A stretch of 64,000 nt of DNA from the NCBI GenBank assembly GCA_963995525.1, contig OZ023206.1:42887178-42951177 (forward strand), written 5' to 3'. Positions within the stretch are counted from its first letter, which is position 1. Every line of letters begins with the position of its first letter. Under the pieces are notes generated by a model. That model searched no databases. It was not told the origin of the DNA and was given only the letters and a program-made list of their open reading frames with translations. The stretch comes from Escarpia spicata. Lineage: Eukaryota; Annelida; Polychaeta; Sabellida; Siboglinidae. A program made the translations under genes and the position numbers. Shown here piece after piece: positions 37,808 through 51,166 of this stretch.

Positions 37808-40088
37808 TCACAGCATAACGGTATTTTAAGTGGACTTTTTTCGGCGGACGGATCCTTAATGTGGTCTTACCCCAAATATATGTTTTGCATGTTACAAATC
37901 TTCACGAAGGCTAGACTGATATCAAGCTACACACATAACTAGATTAACCACAAATGGGAATGCATGTTACCGTTTTATCTCAGTCACGTAAGTTACAAGA
38001 ACATATTACGTAAGTTATAGGTGTGAAAACTCATCCCCATTTGATGTTTTATCTTGTCTAAAGCAGCAGTACATTCAGTACTCACGAGACAAACATGTCC
38101 CATGTCAAAGTGTTCGAACAAAATTTATGCATATCACAGCATAACGGTATTTTAAGTGGACTTTTTTCGGCGGACGGATCCTTAATGTGGTCTTACCCCA
38201 AATAGATGTTTTGCATGTTACAAATCTTCACGAAGGCTAGACTGATATCAAGCTACACACATAACTAGATTAACCACAAATGGGAATGCATGTTACCGTT
38301 TTATCTCCGTCACGTAAGTTACAAGAACATATTACGTAAGTTATAGGTGTGAAAACTTATCCCCATTTGATGTTTTATCTTGTCTAAAGCAGCAGTACAT
38401 TCAGTACTCACGAGACAAACATGTCCCATGTCAAAGTGTTCGAACAAAATTTATGCATATCACAGCATAACGGTATTTTAAGTGGACTTTTTTCGGCGGA
38501 CGGATCCTTAATGTGGTCTTACCCCAAATATATGTTTTGCATGTTACAAATCTTCACGAAGGCTAGACTGATATCAAGCTACACACATAACTAGATTAAC
38601 CACAAATGGGAATGCATGTTACCGTTTTATCTCCGTCACGTAAGTTACAAGAACATATTACGTAAGTTATAGTTGTGAAAACTCATCCCCATTTGATGTT
38701 TTATCTTGTCTAAAGCAGCAGTACATTCAGTACTCACGAGACAAACATGTCCCATGTCAAAGTGTTCGAACACAATTTATGCATATCATAGCATAACGGT
38801 ATTTTAAGTGAACTTTTTTCGGCGGACGGATCCTTAATGTGGTCTTACCCCAAATAGATGTTTTGCATGTTACAAATCTTCACGAAGGCTAGACTGATAT
38901 CAAGCTACACACATAACTAGATTAACCACAATTGGGAATGCATGTTACCGTTTTATCTCCGTCACGTAAGTTACAAGAACATATTACGTAAGTTATAGGT
39001 TTGAAAACTCATCCCCATTTCATGTTTTATCTTGTCTAAAGCAGCAGTACATTCAGTACTCACGAGACAAACATATCCCATGTCAAAGTGTTCGAACAAA
39101 ATTTATGCATATCACAGCATAACGGTATTTTAAGTGCACTTTTTTTGGCGGACGGATCCTTAATGTGGTCTTAACCCAAATAGATGTTTTGCATGTTACA
39201 AATCTTCACGAAGGCTAGACTGATATCAAGCTACACACATAACTAGATTAACCACAAATGGGAATGCATGTTACCGTTTTATCTCCGTCACGTAAGTTAC
39301 AAGAACATATTACGTAAGTTATTGGTGTGAAAACTCATCCCCATTTGATGTTTTATCTTGTCTAAAGCAGCAGTACATTCAGTACTCACGAGACAAACAT
39401 GTCCCATGTCAAAGAGTTCGAACACAATTGATGCACATCATAGCATAACGGTATTTTAAGTGAACTTTTTTCGGCGGACGGATCCTTAATGTGGTCTTAC
39501 CCCAAATAGATGTTTTGCATGTTACAAATCTTCACGAAGGCTAGACTGATATCAAGCTACACACATAACTAGATTAACCACAAATGGGAATGCATGTTAC
39601 CGTTTTATCTCCGTCACGTAAGTTACAAGAACATATTACGTAAGTTATAGGTGTGAAAACTCATCCCCATTTGATGTTTTATCTTGTCTAAAGCAGCAGT
39701 ACATTCAGTACTCACGAGACAAACATATCCCATGTCAAAGTGTTCGAACAAAATTTATGCATATCACAGCATAACGGTATTTTAAGTGGACTTTTTTCGG
39801 CGGACGGATCCTTAATGTGGTCTTACCCCAAATATATGTTTTGCATGTTACAAATCTTCACGAAGGCTAGACTGATATCAAGCTACACATATAACTAGAT
39901 TAACCACAAATGGGAATGCATGTTACCGTTTTATCTCCGTCACGTAAGTTACAAGAACATATTACGTAAGTTATAGGTGTGAAAACTTATCCCCATTTGA
40001 TGTTTTATCTTGTCTAAAGCAGCAGTACATTCAGTACTCACGAGACAAACATGTCCCATGTCAAAGTGTTCGACAAAATTTATGCATA
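37808..40088 (+). repeat. HOR unit B, 7 monomers (2281 bp)
   Basis: Starts: 37808, 38134, 38460, 38786, 39112, 39438, 39764. The first six follow unit A. The seventh is a single CATATAAC/CTTATCC/TTCGAC monomer, so three monomers of A (T5A, GAACGC/CATTTTATG and one CATATAAC) are missing. The tail of the sixth reads TGCATATC rather than the TGTATATC of unit A, consistent with the junction lying in or near it. Confidence 0.9.
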
Positions 40089-42044
40089 TCACAGCATAAC
40101 GGTATTTTAAGTGGACTTTTTTCGGCGGACGGATCCTTAATGTGGTCTTACCCCAAATATATGTTTTGCATGTTACAAATCTTCACGAAGGCTAGACTGA
40201 TATCAAGCTACACACATAACTAGATTAACCACAAATGGGAATGCATGTTACCGTTTTATCTCAGTCACGTAAGTTACAAGAACATATTACGTAAGTTATA
40301 GGTGTGAAAACTCATCCCCATTTGATGTTTTATCTTGTCTAAAGCAGCAGTACATTCAGTACTCACGAGACAAACATGTCCCATGTCAAAGTGTTCGAAC
40401 AAAATTTATGCATATCACAGCATAACGGTATTTTAAGTGGACTTTTTTCGGCGGACGGATCCTTAATGTGGTCTTACCCCAAATAGATGTTTTGCATGTT
40501 ACAAATCTTCACGAAGGCTAGACTGATATCAAGCTACACACATAACTAGATTAACCACAAATGGGAATGCATGTTACCGTTTTATCTCCGTCACGTAAGT
40601 TACAAGAACATATTACGTAAGTTATAGGTGTGAAAACTTATCCCCATTTGATGTTTTATCTTGTCTAAAGCAGCAGTACATTCAGTACTCACGAGACAAA
40701 CATGTCCCATGTCAAAGTGTTCGAACAAAATTTATGCATATCACAGCATAACGGTATTTTAAGTGGACTTTTTTCGGCGGACGGATCCTTAATGTGGTCT
40801 TACCCCAAATATATGTTTTGCATGTTACAAATCTTCACGAAGGCTAGACTGATATCAAGCTACACACATAACTAGATTAACCACAAATGGGAATGCATGT
40901 TACCGTTTTATCTCCGTCACGTAAGTTACAAGAACATATTACGTAAGTTATAGTTGTGAAAACTCATCCCCATTTGATGTTTTATCTTGTCTAAAGCAGC
41001 AGTACATTCAGTACTCACGAGACAAACATGTCCCATGTCAAAGTGTTCGAACACAATTTATGCATATCATAGCATAACGGTATTTTAAGTGAACTTTTTT
41101 CGGCGGACGGATCCTTAATGTGGTCTTACCCCAAATAGATGTTTTGCATGTTACAAATCTTCACGAAGGCTAGACTGATATCAAGCTACACACATAACTA
41201 GATTAACCACAATTGGGAATGCATGTTACCGTTTTATCTCCGTCACGTAAGTTACAAGAACATATTACGTAAGTTATAAGTTTGAAAACTCATCCCCATT
41301 TCATGTTTTATCTTGTCTAAAGCAGCAGTACATTCAGTACTCACGAGACAAACATATCCCATGTCAAAGTGTTCGAACAAAATTTATGCATATCACAGCA
41401 TAACGGTATTTTAAGTGCACTTTTTTTGGCGGACGGATCCTTAATGTGGTCTTAACCCAAATAGATGTTTTGCATGTTACAAATCTTCACGAAGGCTAGA
41501 CTGATATCAAGCTACACACATAACTAGATTAACCACAAATGGGAATGCATGTTACCGTTTTATCTCCGTCACGTAAGTTACAAGAACATATTACGTAAGT
41601 TATTGGTGTGAAAACTCATCCCCATTTGATGTTTTATCTTGTCTAAAGCAGCAGTACATTCAGTACTCACGAGACAAACATGTCCCATGTCAAAGAGTTC
41701 GAACACAATTGATGCACATCATAGCATAACGGTATTTTAAGTGAACTTTTTTCGGCGGACGGATCCTTAATGTGGTCTTACCCCAAATAGATGTTTTGCA
41801 TGTTACAAATCTTCACGAAGGCTAGACTGATATCAAGCTACACACATAACTAGATTAACCACAAATGGGAATGCATGTTACCGTTTTATCTCCGTCACGT
41901 AAGTTACAAGAACATATTACGTAAGTTATAGGTGTGAAAACTCATCCCCATTTGATGTTTTATCTTGTCTAAAGCAGCAGTACATTCAGTACTCACGAGA
42001 CAAACATATCCCATGTCAAAGTGTTCGAACAAAATTTATGCATA
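40089..42044 (+). repeat. HOR unit C, 6 monomers (1956 bp)
   Basis: Starts: 40089, 40415, 40741, 41067, 41393, 41719. It matches the first six monomers of unit B. Private change: TTATAAGTTTG near 41277 in the fourth. It is followed by a GAACGC/GCAATAC monomer (42045), like that at 26733, so the HOR series is cut here and joined to another family. Confidence 0.9.
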
Positions 42045-45000
42045 TCACAGCATAACGGTATTTTAAGTGGACTTTTTTCGGCGGACGGATCCTTAATGTG
42101 GTCTTACCCCAAATATATGTTTTGCATGTTACAAATCTTCACGAAGGCTAGACTGATATCAAGCTACACACATAACTAGATTAACCACAAATGGGAACGC
42201 ATGTTACCGTTTTATCTCCGTCACGTAAGTTACAAGAACATATTACGTAAGTTATAGGTGTGAAAACTCATCCCCATTTGATGTTTTATCTTGTCTAAAG
42301 CAGCAATACATTCAGTACTCACGAGACAAACATGTCCCATGTCAAAGTGTTCGAACAAAATTTATGCATATCACAGCATAACGGTATTTTAAGTGCACTT
42401 TTTTTGCGGACGGATCCTTAATGTGGTCTTACCCCAAATAGATGTTTTGCATGTTACAAATCTTCACGAAGGCTAGACTGATATCAAGCTACACACATAA
42501 CTAGATTAACCACAATTGGGAATGCATGTTACCGTTTTATCTCCGTCACGTAAGTTACAAGAACATATTACGTAAGTTATAGGTGTGAAAACTCATCCCC
42601 ATTTGATGTTTTATCTTGTCTAAAGCAGCAGTACATTCAGTACTCACGAGACAAACATGTCCCATATCAAAGTGTTCGAACAAAATTTATGCATATCACA
42701 GCATAACGGTATTTTAAGTGGACTTTTTTCGGCGGACGGATCCTTAATGTGGTCTTACCCCAAATAGATGTTTTGCATGTTACAAATCTTCACGAAGGCT
42801 AGACTGATATCAAACTGCACACATAACTAGATTAACCACAAATGGGAATGCATGTTACCGTTTTATCTCCGTCACGTAAGTTACAAGAGCATATTACGTA
42901 AGTTATAGGTGTGAAAACTCATCCCCATTTGATGTTTTATCTTGTCTAAAGCAGCAGTACATTCAGTACTCACGAGACAAACATATCCCATGTCAAAGTG
43001 TTCGAACAAAATTTATGCATATCACAGCATAACGGTATTTTAAGTGCACTTTTTTTGGCGGACGGATCCTTAATGTGGTCTTAACCCAAATAGATGTTTT
43101 GCATGTTACAAATCTTCACGAAGGCTAGACTGATATCAAGCTACACACATAACTAGATTAACCACAAATGGGAATGCATGTTACCGTTTTATCTCCGTCA
43201 CGTAAGTTACAAGAACATATTACGTAAGTTATAGGTGTGAAAACTCATCCCCATTTGATGTTTTATCTTGTGTAAAGCAGCAGTACATTCAGTACTCACG
43301 AGACAAACATATCCCATGTCAAAGTGTTCGAACAAAATTTATGCATATCACAGCATAACGGTATTTTAAGTGCACTTTTTTTGCGGACGGATCCTTAATG
43401 TGGTCTTACCCCAAATAGATGTTTTGCATGTTACAAATCTTCACGAAGGCTAGACTGATATCAAGCTACACACATAACTAGATTAACCACAATTGGGAAT
43501 GCATGTTACCGTTTTATCTCCGTCACGTAAGTTACAAGAACATATTACGTAAGTTATAGGTGTGAAAACTCATCCCCATTTGATGTTTTATCTTGTCTAA
43601 AGCAGCAGTACATTCAGTACTCACGAGACAAACATGTCCCATATCAAAGTGTTCGAACAAAATTTATGCATATCACAGCATAACGGTATTTTAAGTGGAC
43701 TTTTTTCGGCGGACGGATCCTTAATGTGGTCTTACCCCAAATAGATGTTTTGCATGTTACAAATCTTCACGAAGGCTAGACTAATATCAAACTGCACACA
43801 TAACTAGATTAACCACAAATGGGAATGCATGTTACCGTTTTATCTCCGTCACGTAAGTTACAAGAGCATATTACGTAAGTTATAGGTGTGAAAACTCATC
43901 CCCATTTGATGTTTTATCTTGTCTAAAGCAGCAGTACATTCAGTACTCACGAGACAAACATATCCCATGTCAAAGTGTTCGAACAAAATTTATGCATATC
44001 ACAGCATAACGGTATTTTAAGTGCACTTTTTTTGGCGGACGGATCCTTAATGTGGTCTTAACCCAAATAGATGTTTTGCATGTTACAAATCTTCACGAAG
44101 GCTAGACTGATATCAAGCTACACACATAACTAGATTAACCACAAATGGGAATGCATGTTACCGTTTTATCTCCGTCACGTAAGTTACAAGAACATATTAC
44201 GTAAGTTATAGGTGTGAAAACTCATCCCCATTTGATGTTTTATCTTGTCTAAAGCAGCAGTACATTCAGTACTCACGAGACAAACATATCCCATGTCAAA
44301 GTGTTCGAACAAAATTTATGCATATCACAGCATAACGGTATTTTAAGTGGACTTTTTTCGGCGGACGGATCCTTAATGTGGTCTTACCCCAAATATATGT
44401 TTTGCATGTTACAAATCTTCACGAAGGCTAGACTGATATCAAGCTACACACATAACTAGATTAACCACAATTGGGAATGCATGTTACCGTTTTATCTCCG
44501 TCACGTAAGTTACAAGAACATATTACGTAAGTTATAGGTGTGAAAACTCATCCCCATTTGATGTTTTATCTTGTCTAAAGCAGCAGTACATTCAGTACTC
44601 ACGAGACAAACATGTCCCATATCAAAGTGTTCAAACAAAATTTATGCATATCACAGCATAACGGTATTTTAAGTGGACTTTTTTCGGCGGACGGATCCTT
44701 AATGTGGTCTTACCCCAAATAGATGTTTTGCATGTTACAAATCTTCACGAAGGCTAGACTGATATCAAACTGCACACATAACTAGATTAACCACAAATGG
44801 GAATGCATGTTACCGTTTTATCTCCGTCACGTAAGTTACAAGAGCATATTACGTAAGTTATAGGTGTGAAAACTCATCCCCATTTGATGTTTTATCTTGT
44901 CTAAAGCAGCAGTACATTCAGTACTCACGAGACAAACATATCCCATGTCAAAGTGTTCGAACAAAATTTATGCATATCACAGCATAACGGTATTTTAAGT

Positions 45001-47256
45001 GCACTTTTTTTGGCGGACGGATCCTTAATGTGGTCTTAACCCAAATAGATGTTTTGCATGTTACAAATCTTCACGAAGGCTAGACTGATATCAAGCTACA
45101 CACATAACTAGATTAACCACAAATGGGAATGCATGTTACCGTTTTATCTCCGTCACGTAAGTTACAAGAACATATTACGTAAGTTATAGGTGTGAAAACT
45201 CATCCCCATTTGATGTTTTATCTTGTGTAAAGCAGCAGTACATTCAGTACTCACGAGACAAACATATCCCATGTCAAAGTGTTCGAACAAAATTTATGCA
45301 TATCACAGCATAACGGTATTTTAAGTGCACTTTTTTCGGCGGACGGATCCTTAATGTGGTCTTACCCCAAATATATGTTTTGCATGTTACAAATCTTCAC
45401 GAAGGCTAGACTGATATCAAGCTACACACATAACTAGATTAACCACAAATGGGAACACATGTTACCGTTTTATCTCCGTCACGTAAGTTACAAGAACATA
45501 TTACGTAAGTTATAGGTGTGAAAACTCATCCCCATTTGATGTTTTATCTTGTCTAAAGCAGCAATACATTCAGTACTCACGAGACAAACATGTCCCATGT
45601 CAAAGTGTTCGAACAAAATTTATGCATATCACAGCATAACGGTATTTTAAGTGCACTTTTTTTGCGGACGGATCCTTAATGTGGTCTTACCCCAAATAGA
45701 TGTTTTGCATGTTACAAATCTTCACGAAGGCTAGACTGATATCAAGCTACACACATAACTAGATTAACCACAATTGGGAATGCATGTTACCGTTTTATCT
45801 CCGTCACGTAAGTTACAAGAACATATTACGTAAGTTATAGGTGTGAAAACTCATCCCCATTTGATGTTTTATCTTGTCTAAAGCAGCAGTACATTCAGTA
45901 CTCACGAGACAAACATGTCCCATATCAAAGTGTTCGAACAAAATTTATGCATATCACAGCATAACGGTATTTTAAGTGGACTTTTTTCGGCGGACGGATC
46001 CTTAATGTGGTCTTACCCCAAATAGATGTTTTGCATGTTACAAATCTTCACGAAGGCTAGACTAATATCAAACTGCACACATAACTAGATTAACCACAAA
46101 TGGGAATGCATGTTACCGTTTTATCTCCGTCACGTAAGTTACAAGAGCATATTACGTAAGTTATAGGTGTGAAAACTCATCCCCATTTGATGTTTTATCT
46201 TGTCTAAAGCAGCAGTACATTCAGTACTCACGAGACAAACATATCCCATGTCAAAGTGTTCGAACAAAATTTATGCATATCACAGCATAACGGTATTTTA
46301 AGTGCACTTTTTTTGGCGGACGGATCCTTAATGTGGTCTTACCCCAAATATATGTTTTGCATGTTACAAATCTTCACGAAGGCTAGACTGATATCAAGCT
46401 ACACACATAACTAGATTAACCACAAATGGGAACGCATGTTACCGTTTTATCTCCGTCACGTAAGTTACAAGAACATATTACGTAAGTTATAGGTGTGAAA
46501 ACTCATCCCCATTTGATGTTTTATCTTGTCTAAAGCAGCAATACATTCAGTACTCACGAGACAAACATGTCCCATGTCAAAGTGTTCGAACAAAATTTAT
46601 GCATATCACAGCATAACGGTATTTTAAGTGCACTTTTTTTGCGGACGGATCCTTAATGTGGTCTTACCCCAAATATATGTTTTGCATGTTACAAATCTTC
46701 ACGAAGGCTAGACTGATATCAAGCTACACACATAACTAGATTAACCACAATTGGGAATGCATGTTACCGTTTTATCTCCGTCACGTAAGTTACAAGAACA
46801 TATTACGTAAGTTATAGGTGTGAAAACTCATCCCCATTTGATGTTTTATCTTGTCTAAAGCAGCAGTACATTCAGTACTCACGAGACAAACATGTCCCAT
46901 ATCAAAGTGTTCGAACAAAATTTATGCATATCACAGCATAACGGTATTTTAAGTGGACTTTTTTCGGCGGACGGATCCTTAATGTGGTCTTACCCCAAAT
47001 AGATGTTTTGCATGTTACAAATCTTCACGAAGGCTAGACTGATATCAAACTGCACACATAACTAGATTAACCACAAATGGGAATGCATGTTACCGTTTTA
47101 TCTCCGTCACGTAAGTTACAAGAGCATATTACGTAAGTTATAGGTGTGAAAACTCATCCCCATTTGATGTTTTATCTTGTCTAAAGCAGCAGTACATTCA
47201 GTACTCACGAGACAAACATATCCCATGTCAAAGTGTTCGAACAAAATTTATGCATA
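42045..47256 (+). repeat. Shuffled cassette block, monomers 130-145
   Basis: Sixteen monomers built from four classes: GAACGC/GCAATAC; T7-GCGG or ATATATG with ATTGGG/CATATCAAAG; AACTGCAC/AGAGCAT; and T7/TTAACCC with or without GTGTAAAG. They usually follow each other in that order but with omissions. Starts: 42045, 42371, 42696, 43022, 43348, 43673, 43999, 44325, 44651, 44977, 45303, 45629, 45954, 46280, 46606, 46931. 325-bp members: 42371, 43348, 45629, 46606. Private: TTCAAAC near 44631 and GAACACATG near 45453. The monomer at 46280 is a hybrid. Confidence 0.9.
46280..46605 (+). repeat. Hybrid monomer: T7-GGCGG front on GAACGC/GCAATAC body
   Basis: It starts as a TTAACCC-class unit (GCAC, T7, GGCGG) but then reads TTACCCC, ATATATG, GAACGC and GCAATAC, the classes normally found in the next monomer (compare 47257 and 47583). 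The switch lies between about 46316 and 46340, implying in-register loss of exactly one monomer. Confidence 0.8.
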
Positions 47257-50200
47257 TCACAGCATAACGGTATTTTAAGTGCACTTTTTTTGGCGGACGG
47301 ATCCTTAATGTGGTCTTAACCCAAATAGATGTTTTGCATGTTACAAATCTTCACGAAGGCTAGACTGATATCAAGCTACACACATAACTAGATTAACCAC
47401 AAATGGGAATGCATGTTACCGTTTTATCTCCGTCACGTAAGTTACAAGAACATATTACGTAAGTTATAGGTGTGAAAACTCATCCCCATTTGATGTTTTA
47501 TCTTGTGTAAAGCAGCAGTACATTCAGTACTCACGAGACAAACATATCCCATGTCAAAGTGTTCGAACAAAATTTATGCATATCACAGCATAACGGTATT
47601 TTAAGTGCACTTTTTTCGGCGGACGGATCCTTAATGTGGTCTTACCCCAAATATATGTTTTGCATGTTACAAATCTTCACGAAGGCTAGACTGATATCAA
47701 GCTACACACATAACTAGATTAACCACAAATGGGAACGCATGTTACCGTTTTATCTCCGTCACGTAAGTTACAAGAACATATTACGTAAGTTATAGGTGTG
47801 AAAACTCATCCCCATTTGATGTTTTATCTTGTCTAAAGCAGCAATACATTCAGTACTCACGAGACAAACATGTCCCATGTCAAAGTGTTCGAACAAAATT
47901 TATGCATATCACAGCATAACGGTATTTTAAGTGCACTTTTTTTGCGGACGGATCCTTAATGTGGTCTTACCCCAAATATATGTTTTGCATGTTACAAATC
48001 TTCACGAAGGCTAGACTGATATCAAGCTACACACATAACTAGATTAACCACAATTGGGAATGCATGTTACCGTTTTATCTCCGTCACGTAAGTTACAAGA
48101 ACATATTACGTAAGTTATAGGTGTGAAAACTCATCCCCATTTGATGTTTTATCTTGTCTAAAGCAGCAGTACATTCAGTACTCACGAGACAAACATGTCC
48201 CATATCAAAGTGTTCGAACAAAATTTATGCATATCACAGCATAACGGTATTTTAAGTGGACTTTTTTCGGCGGACGGATCCTTAATGTGGTCTTACCCCA
48301 AATAGATGTTTTGCATGTTACAAATCTTCACGAAGGCTAGACTAATATCAAACTGCACACATAACTAGATTAACCACAAATGGGAATGCATGTTACCGTT
48401 TTATCTCCGTCACGTAAGTTACAAGAGCATATTACGTAAGTTATAGGTGTGAAAACTCATCCCCATTTGATGTTTTATCTTGTCTAAAGCAGCAGTACAT
48501 TCAGTACTCACGAGACAAACATATCCCATGTCAAAGTGTTCGAACAAAATTTATGCATATCACAGCATAACGGTATTTTAAGTGCACTTTTTTTGGCGGA
48601 CGGATCCTTAATGTGGTCTTAACCCAAATAGATGTTTTGCATGTTACAAATCTTCACGAAGGCTAGACTGATATCAAGCTACACACATAACTAGATTAAC
48701 CACAAATGGGAATGCATGTTACCGTTTTATCTCCGTCACGTAAGTTACAAGAACATATTACGTAAGTTATAGGTGTGAAAACTCATCCCCATTTGATGTT
48801 TTATCTTGTCTAAAGCAGCAGTACATTCAGTACTCACGAGACAAACATATCCCATGTCAAAGTGTTCGAACAAAATTTATGCATATCACAGCATAACGGT
48901 ATTTTAAGTGGACTTTTTTCGGCGGACGGATCCTTAATGTGGTCTTACCCCAAATATATGTTTTGCATGTTACAAATCTTCACGAAGGCTAGACTGATAT
49001 CAAGCTACACACATAACTAGATTAACCACAAATGGGAACGCATGTTACCGTTTTATCTCCGTCACGTAAGTTACAAGAACATATTACGTAAGTTATAGGT
49101 TTGAAAACTCATCCCCATTTGATGTTTTATCTTGTCTAAAGCAGCAGTACATTCAGTACTCACGAGACAAACATATCCCATGTCAAAGTGTTCGAACAAA
49201 ATTTATGCATATCACAGCATAACGGTATTTTAAGTGCACTTTTTTTGGCGGACGGATCCTTAATGTGGTCTTAACCCAAATAGATGTTTTGCATGTTACA
49301 AATCTTCACGAAGGCTAGACTGATATCAAGCTACACACATAACTAGATTAACCACAAATGGGAATGCATGTTACCGTTTTATCTCCGTCACGTAAGTTAC
49401 AAGAACATATTACGTAAGTTATAGGTGTGAAAACTCATCCCCATTTGATGTTTTATCTTGTGTAAAGCAGCAGTACATTCAGTACTCACGAGACAAACAT
49501 ATCCCATGTCAAAGTGTTCGAACAAAATTTATGCATATCACAGCATAACGGTATTTTAAGTGCACTTTTTTCGGCGGACGGATCCTTAATGTGGTCTTAC
49601 CCCAAATATATGTTTTGCATGTTACAAATCTTCACGAAGGCTAGACTGATATCAAGCTACACACATAACTAGATTAACCACAAATGGGAACGCATGTTAC
49701 CGTTTTATCTCCGTCACGTAAGTTACAAGAACATATTACGTAAGTTATAGGTGTGAAAACTCATCCCCATTTGATGTTTTATCTTGTCTAAAGCAGCAAT
49801 ACATTCAGTACTCACGAGACAAACATGTCCCATGTCAAAGTGTTCGAACAAAATTTATGCATATCACAGCATAACGGTATTTTAAGTGCACTTTTTTTGC
49901 GGACGGATCCTTAATGTGGTCTTACCCCAAATATATGTTTTGCATGTTACAAATCTTCACGAAGGCTAGACTGATATCAAGCTACACACATAACTAGATT
50001 AACCACAATTGGGAATGCATGTTACCGTTTTATCTCCGTCACGTAAGTTACAAGAACATATTACGTAAGTTATAGGTGTGAAAACTCATCCCCATTTGAT
50101 GTTTTATCTTGTCTAAAGCAGCAGTACATTCAGTACTCACGAGACAAACATGTCCCATATCAAAGTGTTCGAACAAAATTTATGCATATCACAGCATAAC

Positions 50201-51166
50201 GGTATTTTAAGTGGACTTTTTTCGGCGGACGGATCCTTAATGTGGTCTTACCCCAAATAGATGTTTTGCATGTTACAAATCTTCACGAAGGCTAGACTAA
50301 TATCAAACTGCACACATAACTAGATTAACCACAAATGGGAATGCATGTTACCGTTTTATCTCCGTCACGTAAGTTACAAGAGCATATTACGTAAGTTATA
50401 GGTGTGAAAACTCATCCCCATTTGATGTTTTATCTTGTCTAAAGCAGCAGTACATTCAGTACTCACGAGACAAACATATCCCATGTCAAAGTGTTCGAAC
50501 AAAATTTATGCATATCACAGCATAACGGTATTTTAAGTGCACTTTTTTTGGCGGACGGATCCTTAATGTGGTCTTAACCCAAATAGATGTTTTGCATGTT
50601 ACAAATCTTCACGAAGGCTAGACTTATATCAAGCTACACACATAACTAGATTAACCACAAATGGGAATGCATGTTACCGTTTTATCTCCGTCACGTAAGT
50701 TACAAGAACATATTACGTAAGTTATAGGTGTGAAAACTCATCCCCATTTGATGTTTTATCTTGTCTAAAGCAGCAGTACATTCAGTACTCACGAGACAAA
50801 CATATCCCATGTCAAAGTGTTCGAACAAAATTTATGCATATCACAGCATAACGGTATTTTAAGTGGACTTTTTTCGGCGGACGGATCCTTAATGTGGTCT
50901 TACCCCAAATATATGTTTTGCATGTTACAAATCTTCACGAAGGCTAGACTGATATCAAGCTACACACATAACTAGATTAACCACAAATGGGAACGCATGT
51001 TACCGTTTTATCTCCGTCACGTAAGTTACAAGAACATATTACGTAAGTTATAGGTTTGAAAACTCATCCCCATTTGATGTTTTATCTTGTCTAAAGCAGC
51101 AGTACATTCAGTACTCACGAGACAAACATGTCCCATGTCAAAGTGTTCGAACAAAATTTATGCATA
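47257..51166 (+). repeat. 6-monomer HOR, two copies of 1955 bp
   Basis: Copies at 47257-49211 and 49212-51166. Order: TTAACCC/GTGTAAAG; GCAC/GAACGC/GCAATAC; T7-GCGG/ATATATG/ATTGGG/CATATCAAAG (325 bp); CTAATATC/AACTGCAC/AGAGCAT; TTAACCC; GAACGC/GTTTGAAA. Starts are 47257, 47583, 47909, 48234, 48560, 48886, then 49212, 49538, 49864, 50189, 50515, 50841. Differences seen: CTTATATC near 50624 in copy 2, and CATATCCC (copy 1) versus CATGTCCC (copy 2) at the end of the sixth monomer. Confidence 0.94.

Larger units (their letters stand above)
34550..42044 (+). repeat. Related 10-mer, 7-mer and 6-monomer HOR series
   Basis: Three successive units (A, B, C) begin with the same monomer, marked CTCAGTC (C175A), and run in the same order: CTCAG; AGATG/CTTATCC; TAGTTG; TCAT-GAAC/ATTGGG/GTTTGAAA/CATTTCATG; T7/TTAACCC/TTATTGG/AAAGAG; TCAT-GAAC/AGATG/CATATCCC. 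Unit A then adds four monomers, B adds one, and C passes into a different block. Offsets of rare markers are constant: CTCAGTC at 34721, 37979 and 40260; AAAGAG at 36153, 39411 and 41692 (3258 and 2281 bp). Confidence 0.95.
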
